NCBI GenBank assembly: GCA_016199665.1 | Contig: JACQGG010000216.1 | Location: forward strand, 1 to 21,721 | Direction: 5' to 3' | Length of the DNA: 21,721 nt | Source: Acidobacteriota bacterium | GTDB taxonomy: Bacteria; Acidobacteriota; UBA6911; JACQSX01 | In this document: piece by piece, positions 1 through 7,868 of the stretch | Layout of the letters: each line of letters begins with the position of its first letter | Numbering within the stretch: position 1 is the stretch's first letter | The notes under the pieces: model-generated | What the model was told of the DNA's origin: nothing | The model's database searches: none | What the model saw: the letters and a program-made list of their open reading frames with translations, nothing else | Program-made: the position numbers and the translations under genes

Positions 1-1469
1 CCCGCGATCCAGTCATAGACCAGCTTCGAGACGTTCGTGTTGTTGCAGACAACAATAAAGACCGGCGGAGTCCGTCCAGTGTTCTTTGGGCCGTCGTCAC
101 CCTCCCATCGGCGGTAGTATTTCTCATAATTGCTGTACAGGCTGTGGAGCGCGCCTTGAAGTTCCTTGGGAAGATTGGGCTCGCCGCCGACTGCTTCCGT
201 TCTCCGCCCTTTCTTTGGCAGATGTTCCCGGATCCTGAACCAGAGATCACGATACGTCGGCTGATCTCCCAGCATCTGGTCGTCCGACACCGGGACCCGC
301 GGGACTTTGACAATTCCCGACTCGATGGCGTCAATGAGAGAGAAGTCGGAAACGACCCAGGGAAAAAGAGTTGCCTCCGGATAACCTGAACCGCGGAGAA
401 AAAAAGGAGTCGCGGAAAGGTCGTAAACAGCCTTGACTCCAATCTTGTCCTTAACGGCCTCCAGCCCTGAAATCCAGATGCGGGCCTCTTCCTCCCGTTT
501 TTCGGCCTCGCGGCGTTCGTCTCCGCTCAGGCGAACATCTTCCTCCCCGACCCGCCGCCGGTAGCAGTGATGGGCTTCGTCATTGATGACGACGATGTTC
601 TTTTTGTTCCCCAGTTCACGGCAGACGCGGCGAACCATCTGGTCTGGCGATTCGGTAAAAGGGCTCGGTTCTCCGCGGGTGAGAATCGCCTTGGTCAGCC
701 TGGCGGCGTCACCGCGCTCGCGGGGTTTGAAGGCGTCGAAGTTCGTAATGAGAATCTTGGCCTTACCAAGTTCAGCCACCTGTTCGGGGGGAACGGTGTC
801 AAGTTGACGATAAAAATTATTGGCATCATTGGGGAAAAGCACCCGCAGGCGGTCCCGAATTGTGATGCCGGGGGTCACGATCAGGAACGCGTCCGAAAAG
901 CGCGCATCCTGCGGGTTGGCCAGTTTGTTCAATACCTGCCAGGCAATGAGCATTGCCATGACCACCGTCTTGCCGCTGCCTGTTGCCATCTTGAAAGCGA
1001 CGCGGGAAAGCAACGGGTTGGCATCCTGGTTGAACCGGCGGAGGTCGTTGTCGATCCAGGTGTCCCCGAACTTTCTTGCCACTTCGGTGAGGTAGATCGC
1101 CGTCTCCATCGCTTCTATCTGACAGAAAAACAGCTTCCGATCTCGCTCCGGGCCGCGCCAGTAGTCCAGCAGATAGCGGGTCGTCTTGGTGATCCCGTCA
1201 TGGTTGCTCAGTCTCCACGCAGCCACACGCGTCCGGATATCGTTAATGAACTTGTTCTCTTTCACCCGGTCTTGAGTCCACTCGGTCTCGAAGACCAACT
1301 GCGCCGACTTCGCTTTTTTCTTCGGCGGGGGGATTGGAATAAAGTAGGAACTCACCCGGCGGGTTTCGACAATTTCGTCGGTGATCCCGTCGTCGGAGAA
1401 CTTGAAATGGCGGGCAGGCTCAGCGAATGGCGAGTTGAGGATCGGATTTTCGATAACGACCTGTTTCAT
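1..1469 (-). CDS. Type III-like restriction endonuclease, DEAD/DEAH helicase subunit (N-terminal ~489 residues, partial)
   Basis: This is the amino-terminal half of a large ATP-dependent restriction or helicase protein; the C-terminus lies beyond base 1. Translating the minus strand gives an uninterrupted frame starting MKQVVIENPILNSPF. It contains a Walker A motif, MATGSGKT, at residues 161-168, a Walker B/DEAH-type box, NDEAHHC, near 296-302, and motif III, SATPF, at 352-356. These are the SF2 motifs of type III restriction Res subunits. The N-terminus and motif spacing resemble the roughly 1,000-residue BPTD_3080-like restriction endonuclease family, from recall rather than a search. A nuclease domain would lie off the window. 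No good ribosome-binding site precedes this ATG. The frame stays open for 52 more codons up to an ATG at 1625, so an N-terminal extension is possible, but the family-like N-terminus favours 1469. The cognate methyltransferase is not upstream; it may lie downstream, outside the window. Confidence 0.87.
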   Translation of the reverse strand, partial: MKQVVIENPILNSPFAEPARHFKFSDDGITDEIVETRRVSSYFIPIPPPKKKAKSAQLVFETEWTQDRVKENKFINDIRTRVAAWRLSNHDGITKTTRYLLDYWRGPERDRKLFFCQIEAMETAIYLTEVARKFGDTWIDNDLRRFNQDANPLLSRVAFKMATGSGKTVVMAMLIAWQVLNKLANPQDARFSDAFLIVTPGITIRDRLRVLFPNDANNFYRQLDTVPPEQVAELGKAKILITNFDAFKPRERGDAARLTKAILTRGEPSPFTESPDQMVRRVCRELGNKKNIVVINDEAHHCYRRRVGEEDVRLSGDERREAEKREEEARIWISGLEAVKDKIGVKAVYDLSATPFFLRGSGYPEATLFPWVVSDFSLIDAIESGIVKVPRVPVSDDQMLGDQPTYRDLWFRIREHLPKKGRRTEAVGGEPNLPKELQGALHSLYSNYEKYYRRWEGDDGPKNTGRTPPVFIVVCNNTNVSKLVYDWIA

Positions 1470-1618
1470 GGGGGCGACTGAGGCCTGTGAGACCAGATAT
1501 TTGATGCTTTCCCGGTCCAGAATGCAATACCCAATCGCGGACTTACTTGGACTTTCCTCGTTCCTGGGTGTCCTTGCCTCCCTCTTCGGTGCCTTGGGAC
1601 AGGCCGTTGGCGGAACTG

Positions 1619-1635
1619 TTGGCATACAAATTGCT
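1619..1635 (+). promoter_or_regulatory. Candidate sigma54 (-24/-12) promoter for the small exported protein
   Basis: The sequence reads TTGGCATACAAATTGCT. It matches the RpoN consensus TTGGCACG-N4-TTGCW except at two positions of the -24 box, and the GG (1621-1622) to GC (1633-1634) spacing is exactly 10. The predicted start is near 1646, giving a leader of about 97 bases before the ATG at 1743. The leader has the Shine-Dalgarno AGGGAGG. The site also overlaps the alternative upstream ATG of the divergent restriction gene. Confidence 0.45.
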
Positions 1636-1742
1636 AGCACACTATCGGGCCAATCGGCCTCAAGCGGGTCTTTTTTTGGTGGAAACACCCTGTCGTTGAA
1701 AAAGCGTTAAGGCAGGGATAACGGCATTGTAGGGAGGTTTTT

Positions 1743-2129
1743 ATGAGACGTTTTGTCTTGGCAACCCTGGCATTTCTGGTCGTGGTTTTCAGCGGCGTAC
1801 TGGCTCTGCGTGGGAAGGGCACAAGTTCCCACAGAGAAGTGGCGCATGTCGAGTTCAAAGAGCAGGTGGTGCTGTTGGGGACCATCCTGCAAGGCAAGTA
1901 CGTGATCGTACACGACGAGGACAGGATGCTGCAGGGAGAGCCCTGCACCTATCTGTTCAAGGGCAGCGTGGATCGGCCGGACAAGCTTGTCGTCTCGTTC
2001 CGTTGCCAGCCGGTGGCGCGGGAGAAGGCGCAGCACTTTACGGTTTTGACGTCGCGCGTCGATGAGGCGATGCAAAGGGTGCAAGAGATACAATTCGCGG
2101 GCAGCACGACCGGGCACAGGGTTCCGTAA
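1743..2129 (+). CDS. Small exported protein of unknown function (128 aa)
   Basis: This is a short gene with a strong ribosome-binding site (AGGGAGG, about 6-7 bases before the ATG). The first ~22 residues (MRRFVLATLAFLVVVFSGVL) form a signal peptide or signal anchor with no obvious AxA cleavage site, so the product is probably periplasmic or anchored in the inner membrane. The remaining ~105 residues are hydrophilic, have two cysteines (in EPCTY and FRCQP) that could form a disulfide, and end in FAGSTTGHRVP. I recall small proteins with a similar EPCTY...FAGST ending from Acidobacteriota, without a known role. The gene is transcribed divergently from the restriction gene and convergently with the cytochrome gene. 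A sigma54-type promoter lies about 100 bases upstream. No enzymatic motif is visible, so I assign no function. Confidence 0.8.
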   Translation: MRRFVLATLAFLVVVFSGVLALRGKGTSSHREVAHVEFKEQVVLLGTILQGKYVIVHDEDRMLQGEPCTYLFKGSVDRPDKLVVSFRCQPVAREKAQHFTVLTSRVDEAMQRVQEIQFAGSTTGHRVP

Positions 2130-2197
2130 CCCACAACGCGATCCAGGCGGGACTCGCGCAGGACAGGAATTTCAGACGACGCAAGGGCGCGGCAGTC

Positions 2198-2626
2198 TTA
2201 CAGGGTCTGAAGGTAGGCGATCAGATCGTCAAGCTTCCCCTCGGAAAGGGCAGACCCCGCCGGGGGCATGGCGCTGCTGCCCTTTAGGATCTGCTCACGG
2301 ATCATCGGCACGGTATGCTGTGTGTGTTCCGTGCCATCAGCCATCTTGTGAGGGGGCTTTTTGAACAGTCCCTTCAGGCCGGGTCCAATATTCGCTTCCT
2401 CTGAGTCGGCGTAGTGGCAAGTTTGACAGTTGTCTGCAAAAACCTGCTGGCCGTTGGCAGGGTCCCCTTGGGCCGCGTCATTTTTCCTGCTGCCGGCCTC
2501 CTCGGTGGGCGAGGTGCTGTTCTTCTCCTTCTCATTCTCCTGAAACCCTGCGCTGACCACGCAAAGGGGAAACACAAATAGTGCAAAAAGAATACAGCTC
2601 CGCCTCCATAAATTCATCAAATTCAT
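2198..2626 (-). CDS. Secreted monohaem class I cytochrome c (142 aa)
   Basis: This is a small electron-transfer protein, likely periplasmic or lipid-free secreted. A signal sequence occupies about residues 1-27, followed by a polar linker rich in E, K, S and N. The haem-binding motif CQTCH is at residues 67-71. The distal methionine ligand is probably M120, in SSAMPPAG, followed by the C-terminal helix LDDLIAYLQTL typical of class I cytochromes. I chose the ATG at 2626 because AAAGGAG lies 7 bases upstream; an upstream ATG at 2647 would add seven basic residues and place this Shine-Dalgarno inside the gene. It is the last gene of the minus-strand run, 45 bases after the receptor gene. A plausible role is electron acceptor for the PQQ dehydrogenase encoded at the head of the same run, which has no haem domain of its own. 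That link is inference. Confidence 0.87.
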   Translation of the reverse strand: MNLMNLWRRSCILFALFVFPLCVVSAGFQENEKEKNSTSPTEEAGSRKNDAAQGDPANGQQVFADNCQTCHYADSEEANIGPGLKGLFKKPPHKMADGTEHTQHTVPMIREQILKGSSAMPPAGSALSEGKLDDLIAYLQTL

Positions 2627-2671
2627 CCGGTTTCTCCTTTTTCTCATGCTGGAATCGCGTCTTACCGAGGC

Positions 2672-5600
2672 CTAAAAAACGAGCTTTAAACCAAATTGAA
2701 TCTGGCGCGAGGTGGTGGTCGTGGAGGTCAAACGTGTAGCGGAAGGGACCACCCCCCCTCGGACATCGAAGATATTAAGTGCAGTGGTGCCGCCAGGACT
2801 CGGAGCTTGAAAGTTTGCCCGGTTAAAGAGATTGAAGACCTCAGCTCTGAAACTTATCACTTTGGTTTCCATCAGGGAAAAATCCTTGCGCAGAGAAAAG
2901 TCGAAATCCGCCAGCCCGGGCCCTGTCACCGTATTGCGGCCCAAATTGCCGTAGAAACCGAGCGCGGCCGCCTCAAAGGAGGAGACATCCAAATAGCTGT
3001 CTGCATTCTGGGCGTGGATCGGATTATGGTTAGCTCCAGGTTTCAGGTTGGGTCGTTCCCCGGTGGTGACCGTGTCTTGATTGCGGTCTCCGGAAACCCC
3101 GAGGGTAAATGGGGAACCGGAAGCAATCTTGGCAATCCCGCCCAGGTTCCATCCTCTTACCAGTTGTCCGCGCGCCCCGGTCAAACTCTGTCCGAAAGGA
3201 AGCTCGTAGTTGTAGCTCAAAGAAAGGTTATGTCGCGTGTCCAAATCCGCCAGCGCATTATCCCTGCCTCTGTCAAACGGATCGTAAGACTGAGTTTGAG
3301 CGGACGCAAAACTGTTTCCGCGGTTCAGGGAGAGCTGATCGATGTTCTTGGAAAAGGTGTAAGACAGTTGGAATTGCAGTCCCTGGCTCAGCCGTTTATT
3401 AAGACCGATAAGCAGGGAGTCGAAGTGACCGGTGCCGTCAGCGTTGGTATTCACCATTTGCGAAAAGTTCTTATTGGGTCTGCTCAGGCCTGGCCGAAAA
3501 AACTTCTGTCCATTGACGATTTCGGGCCTGGGGACGTTGGCCTGGTGCACCCGGTACAGCTTGACGTGCTTAGCCCCGGCGTAGCCTGCCGTGAAGACCA
3601 AATCTTTCCTCAGTTCCCGCTGAATGTTCAGGTTGTACTGCATCGAATAAGACGTGCCAAAACGATAATTGGGCAGCCGAGTCTGAGGAAGAGACAGTGA
3701 CAACAGCGCCTGGGGCATAAAAGGGAAGGGGATGGCATCGCCCAGGCTGGTTTGCCGCTGGGCAACGTTGAAAAAAGGCGGGTTGAGCGCAAAGTCGGAA
3801 ACGTAGAGATCTTGAGCGATTTGATTATAAAAAATCCCAAAGCCTCCCCGAACCGCCGTCTTTTCGTTCCTGAACGGGGCCCAGGCAAAGCCCAAGCGTG
3901 GGGCCAGACTCGACAGGGATGGATTCTCTGCAAAAACCGCCCCAACGGTGATCGTCGCCTGCGGATCAAACGGGTCCTTCACATTGGAAATCTTGCCGTT
4001 GACTTCACTGGGCATGGAAGTGAATTCATAGCGGAAGCCGGCATTGAGCGTCAGATCGGGTTTTACTTTCATGTCGTCCTGAACATAAAAGCCATAGAGG
4101 GAATGCCTGAAGCCTCTCTCCGTTCCTCCCGTTTGGATCACCGCGTCAAGAATCCTTGGACTGCCCTGCAGAAAAGCAGCCAACGATTCAAAATCAAACG
4201 CTCCGGTCGATCGGCTTTGGTTGTTCGCGTTCCACAGGGTCCGATTGAATTCAGCTCCCAGGCTCAACGCATGGATGCCGGCACTGTAGTACAACTGATC
4301 CGAGTATTGGGGACCGGTGAGCGCGTAAGCCGCCGGGAAAGACCGGGTAATACCAGTTGGATTGGTCACTCCTGGAATAGTGTAACCCGCCAAACGCGCG
4401 CGTCCCTCAATGTTGGGGGGTGGCAGGTTGGCGCTCGCGCTAGCCTCAGGGACCGTACTATCGAAGAATCGGGCCAGGCCGAAACGAAATACGTTAATCA
4501 CTCTCGATGAGAGGGTCTTCCTCTCTTCAACGGTCAGAAATTGGTGACGGGAAGACTCAATGCCTTTATAAATAGGAAGGTCGCTGAAGAATTCCCGGCG
4601 GGACTGATCAAAGGTGTAGCGGGCGAAAACCGAGTCGTTATCTGTCAGCGCATGGTCGATCCTGACCACGAAGAAATTTTCGTTGAGTGGGAACTTGTTC
4701 TCAAAAGCAAATTCTCCTACCCCGTTGCCGAAGTTTCTTCCCGTGTTGGGAAGCGGCCAAACATTCAGATAGGGCGCCACCGCGGGATTGACATTGATGG
4801 CTGGACGGCCCGGCAGTATTCCCCTGCGAGCATTCTCGTCGGGAACGTTGGCGAGGTTCGTTGCCGACAATCGATCCCTGAGTCCCTCATAACTTGTCAT
4901 GAAAAAAGTCCTGTTTCTTGCGATGGGGCCGTCCAGAACAAAGCCGAATTGATTTCTCTTGAAAGGGGGTTTTTTCTTTCCATCAAAGAAGTTTCGCGCA
5001 TCCAGCGCGCTGTTGCGAAGGAATTCAAAAGCAGTTCCATGAAAGTCGTTGGTGCCGGATTTGGTCACAATGCTGATCCTTCCTCCGGAAGAGCGGCCAA
5101 ACTCGGCGCTGTAGTTGTTTACCAGCACGCGAAATTCCCGAATCGTGTCCACCCCTAAGGTATTGCCGCTTAAACCTCCCGGATTGACATTGTCTTTGTT
5201 GTTGATCACGGTGCCATCGAGCGTGTAGGTATTGGAGTTCATGCGCGCGCCGGCCACGGACAATTTTTCCCCTCTTCCAATTCCGGTGAGCTCATTGTTG
5301 GCCTTGGTCATTAAAAGAACTCCGGGCTGCAGCGTCGCCAGTTGAAAGTAATTGCGCCCGTTGAGCGGAAGATCCTGGATTCTACGTGTATCCACCACGC
5401 CGCCCAGCGCCATGCCCGTGGTTTCAACCTGAGGGGCTTCTCCTGTGACTTCGACCTGCTCCGTGATCTGGCCCACGTTTAACGTGAAATCCACCATGAC
5501 CTGCTGTCCTACCATCAGCGTGATGCCTCGGCGCACCGCAGTTTGAAATCCCGCCAGTTCCGCCCGCACTTCCCAATTTCCTAACGGCAACTGTGGAATG

Positions 5601-5821
5601 TGGTACCTTCCTCTGTCGTCGGTAAGCGCCGTCTGACCGGATCCCGTGTCCACATGGGTCAGGGTCACGCTGGCCCCCGGCAAAACGCCTCCGGTGGCGT
5701 CTTTAACAAGGCCCGAGATGCCCCCCGTGCTTGTCTGGGCAAACACGGCCGAACCGGCTGTAACCACGATAGCGATCCCAGCGATCCCCAAAAATGCCGC
5801 ACAGAGTTTTTGTCTTTTCAT
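2672..5821 (-). CDS. TonB-dependent outer-membrane receptor with carboxypeptidase-regulatory-like domain (1,049 aa)
   Basis: This is an outer-membrane, energy-coupled transporter or Oar-like protein. A signal peptide ends at about residue 28 (AVFA/QTS). Residues ~34-115 form a carboxypeptidase-regulatory-like beta-sandwich (GGVLPGASVTL, DDRGRYHIPQLPLG). The plug follows (LPLNGRNYFQLATLQPGV at 151-168; later NNYSAEFGRSSGG and VTKSGTNDFHG). The rest is a long beta-barrel ending in the aromatic residue expected of outer-membrane proteins (GLKLVF). The length of about 1,050 residues is typical for the acidobacterial members of this family. The start is supported by AGGAGC six bases before the ATG. 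It lies 53 bases after the amidohydrolase gene and 45 before the cytochrome gene, all on one strand, so it is probably co-transcribed with the oxidation genes. No SusD-type partner is present. The substrate is unknown; given the operon it could be the dehydrogenase substrate, its metal or another ligand. Confidence 0.9.
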   Translation of the reverse strand: MKRQKLCAAFLGIAGIAIVVTAGSAVFAQTSTGGISGLVKDATGGVLPGASVTLTHVDTGSGQTALTDDRGRYHIPQLPLGNWEVRAELAGFQTAVRRGITLMVGQQVMVDFTLNVGQITEQVEVTGEAPQVETTGMALGGVVDTRRIQDLPLNGRNYFQLATLQPGVLLMTKANNELTGIGRGEKLSVAGARMNSNTYTLDGTVINNKDNVNPGGLSGNTLGVDTIREFRVLVNNYSAEFGRSSGGRISIVTKSGTNDFHGTAFEFLRNSALDARNFFDGKKKPPFKRNQFGFVLDGPIARNRTFFMTSYEGLRDRLSATNLANVPDENARRGILPGRPAINVNPAVAPYLNVWPLPNTGRNFGNGVGEFAFENKFPLNENFFVVRIDHALTDNDSVFARYTFDQSRREFFSDLPIYKGIESSRHQFLTVEERKTLSSRVINVFRFGLARFFDSTVPEASASANLPPPNIEGRARLAGYTIPGVTNPTGITRSFPAAYALTGPQYSDQLYYSAGIHALSLGAEFNRTLWNANNQSRSTGAFDFESLAAFLQGSPRILDAVIQTGGTERGFRHSLYGFYVQDDMKVKPDLTLNAGFRYEFTSMPSEVNGKISNVKDPFDPQATITVGAVFAENPSLSSLAPRLGFAWAPFRNEKTAVRGGFGIFYNQIAQDLYVSDFALNPPFFNVAQRQTSLGDAIPFPFMPQALLSLSLPQTRLPNYRFGTSYSMQYNLNIQRELRKDLVFTAGYAGAKHVKLYRVHQANVPRPEIVNGQKFFRPGLSRPNKNFSQMVNTNADGTGHFDSLLIGLNKRLSQGLQFQLSYTFSKNIDQLSLNRGNSFASAQTQSYDPFDRGRDNALADLDTRHNLSLSYNYELPFGQSLTGARGQLVRGWNLGGIAKIASGSPFTLGVSGDRNQDTVTTGERPNLKPGANHNPIHAQNADSYLDVSSFEAAALGFYGNLGRNTVTGPGLADFDFSLRKDFSLMETKVISFRAEVFNLFNRANFQAPSPGGTTALNIFDVRGGVVPSATRLTSTTTTSRQIQFGLKLVF

Positions 5822-5874
5822 TGTCTTGCTCCTGGGGTTAAGTTGTGAGAGCGACTCGATCGGACACTAGTCTC

Positions 5875-7710
5875 CTACCGCACTTCATCCTCCAATCCCA
5901 TCCACTTCGCCCGAATGCGCAGCGAAACACTGTTGGAAGTACCTCCTTCCGGAGGGGGATTATGTACAGTGATGGGAACCGTCGGATCGCCAAAGACTCC
6001 GCTGTACTGATCGGGTCCAGGGGCATCGAAAGGATTCGGCGTGGCGCTTCCCACCGCAGCGGCGGGAATCCGTGCCTTCAGCGTGCGAGGATTGACAAAG
6101 GTCGTCGGCACCCCAATGCCGTCCACCCTGACCACGGAGTTTCTGCCGAACCCTACTCCCCGAACAACGATCTCAAATTCCGGATTTCCCTCCGAAACAG
6201 TGTGGGGCGCGACCTCGCTGATCTCTGGAACAGGCGTTGCCATGGCGATCTTGCGCGGAGGTCGCGTGAAGCTAAAATACGCAGGATCATAGCCCGGCCT
6301 AACAAAGTTCCCGCCTTTCATCACGCGCTCGATTTTTCGGGTGTTGCCGATGTCCTCCAATGGATTGGCGGAAAGGATCACCAGATCGGCAAAGGCCCCT
6401 TCCGCAATCATGCCGATCTTCGGGGGGCCCAGCATCCCCTTTTTTCCCGCAATCAATTCTGCGGACCAGATGGTGGCACTCTGGAGCGCCTGCATCGGAG
6501 TCAGACCGGCTTCGACCAGCAACTCCATCTCGTGATGCAGGTTCAAACCGGGAGTCCCTCCCGAGATCGTGTCGGTGCCCGCCTGGACCTTTCCGCCGGC
6601 CCGGACCCACCGTTTCAGGAATTGCCCGGCCAGCCGATACCCCCGGTCAAACTCCTCTCGCTCCGCCGTTGTGAGGTTGGACAGCATCACGAGGTTCTCA
6701 TACTTGCCGGAGAAATTGCGGATCTGCCGCTGCTTCTGCAGCAGCGACTGGGCAATATTCTGCGGATAATAAGCCATCAGAGAAGGCTCGCTGTACAGTT
6801 GGTAGATTTCCCGCTCGTGTTTGGCCGCAGCGGAACTCAAGGAACCCAGCTCATAGACAAACGTTGGATTCAAATAGGCTCCCTGCGCAACGGCCTCCCG
6901 AATCTCCTGGTCCAACTTATCCCAGTCTCTCAGGAAGAGGCTCCAGTGCAAATAGCGGCCTCGCTGGAAATCGTCATGTTCCCGGGGAGACATCAAGGGG
7001 ATGATGAACCCCCACATGTGTTCCACCACGTCCTGGCCGGCGCGGATGGATTCAGGAGCATTTTCCGTGTGGCCGAACACCAGCAGACCGGCCCGCCGGT
7101 GAATCTCGTCAGCCGCCCACCGATATACCTGGCTAAACTTCTCATTGTAGTCGCCGAGGTGCGCAAAGTCGGGTTTCGCCTTCAACCATTCCCTTACGGT
7201 TTCACGAACCTGTTCCTCCTTCATTGAAGGGGAAATCGGAGCGCGACCCGCGGTGTCAAATATCCGGGGAGTCCGGCCCGCTTTCTGGGAAGCTTCCTTT
7301 TTCTTCCCAAAATTTCCTCCCACGGCCATGGCCGTTGTGACGCCGTGGTTCAGGAACGCCTCCCCCATCCACTCCTCGTAATGGGTATGAGAGTCGATCA
7401 AGCCGGGAATAATGAACCTTCCGGGGAGATCAATGACCGAAGCGTCGGAAGGATGGCTGGCTCCTCTTCCGCTGATGGATTGGATCTTTCCTCCATCGAT
7501 CACGATCACGGCTTCCGGAAGTGCGGAATCCCCCAGCGCGGTGATCACGCTTGCCCCCTTCAATACGATGCGACGAGTGTCCGGTGCAGAAGGAGGGGGG
7601 AACGAAACCGACAGCCTCTCTCTTTGCGGCGCTTGCGGAGAGGCCCAAACACTTGCCGCCGCGAGAATCAGCAAGGAACCCAGTGCCCTCTTTGCCCTCG
7701 AACGATTCAT
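5875..7710 (-). CDS. Secreted metal-dependent amidohydrolase with C-terminal IPT/TIG domain (611 aa)
   Basis: This is an amidohydrolase-superfamily (imidazolonepropionase/prolidase-like) hydrolase, exported by a signal peptide (residues 1-24, ending VWAS). Metal-binding motifs are visible: SHTH (H108, H110) after GRFIIPGLID, then H214 in FGHTE, H231 in VEHMWG and D380 in AGTDT. The ADLVIL segment near 441 is the usual end of the catalytic domain. The position that usually carries the bridging carboxylated lysine appears to read DFAHLGD, with no lysine, so the site may be mononuclear or altered. After residue ~493 comes an IPT/TIG-like immunoglobulin domain (VRGVGFGRNSVVRVDG...TTFVNPRTLKARIPA). 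I chose the ATG at 7710 because the signal peptide follows it and GAGGGG lies 8 bases upstream; the frame is open 40 codons further up, to 7830, without signal-peptide character. The substrate is unknown, perhaps a peptide or cyclic amide. Confidence 0.85.
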   Translation of the reverse strand: MNRSRAKRALGSLLILAAASVWASPQAPQRERLSVSFPPPSAPDTRRIVLKGASVITALGDSALPEAVIVIDGGKIQSISGRGASHPSDASVIDLPGRFIIPGLIDSHTHYEEWMGEAFLNHGVTTAMAVGGNFGKKKEASQKAGRTPRIFDTAGRAPISPSMKEEQVRETVREWLKAKPDFAHLGDYNEKFSQVYRWAADEIHRRAGLLVFGHTENAPESIRAGQDVVEHMWGFIIPLMSPREHDDFQRGRYLHWSLFLRDWDKLDQEIREAVAQGAYLNPTFVYELGSLSSAAAKHEREIYQLYSEPSLMAYYPQNIAQSLLQKQRQIRNFSGKYENLVMLSNLTTAEREEFDRGYRLAGQFLKRWVRAGGKVQAGTDTISGGTPGLNLHHEMELLVEAGLTPMQALQSATIWSAELIAGKKGMLGPPKIGMIAEGAFADLVILSANPLEDIGNTRKIERVMKGGNFVRPGYDPAYFSFTRPPRKIAMATPVPEISEVAPHTVSEGNPEFEIVVRGVGFGRNSVVRVDGIGVPTTFVNPRTLKARIPAAAVGSATPNPFDAPGPDQYSGVFGDPTVPITVHNPPPEGGTSNSVSLRIRAKWMGLEDEVR

Positions 7711-7767
7711 AGCAGAAACCCCTCTGATGGATCCTTGACGCCGGATGCAGCAAAATACCGATTCGTC

Positions 7768-7806
7768 GGTGTTCTCAGAGCAATTCAAACAGGCCCAGAG
7801 AACACC
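7768..7806. repeat. Perfect 9-bp inverted repeat in the dehydrogenase-amidohydrolase gap
   Basis: The arms GGTGTTCTC (7768-7776) and GAGAACACC (7798-7806) are perfect complements separated by 21 bases. They lie in the 158-bp gap between the PQQ dehydrogenase stop and the amidohydrolase start. No U-run follows on either strand, so this is not a classical terminator. It could be an mRNA stabilising or processing hairpin that sets relative expression in the operon, or an operator for a separate amidohydrolase promoter. Confidence 0.55.
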
Positions 7807-7868
7807 TTCAGATCGAGTCAGGAATGACATTCAACCGTGGTTGCGAGCCTCTGATCTGGCCTTGGGGA

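Noticed and set aside
567..1481. Long plus-strand open frame of about 304 codons
   Set aside because: It is antisense to the restriction helicase, whose minus-strand frame carries all expected motifs; the plus-strand product shows no recognisable domain and no ribosome-binding site.
2119..2132. GGGTT-CCGT-AACCC hairpin as a terminator between convergent genes
   Set aside because: Only a 5-bp stem, overlapping the stop codon, with no U-run on either strand.
5845..7227. Plus-strand open frame of 460 codons
   Set aside because: It is the antisense shadow of the amidohydrolase gene, which has a signal peptide and metal-binding motifs on the minus strand.
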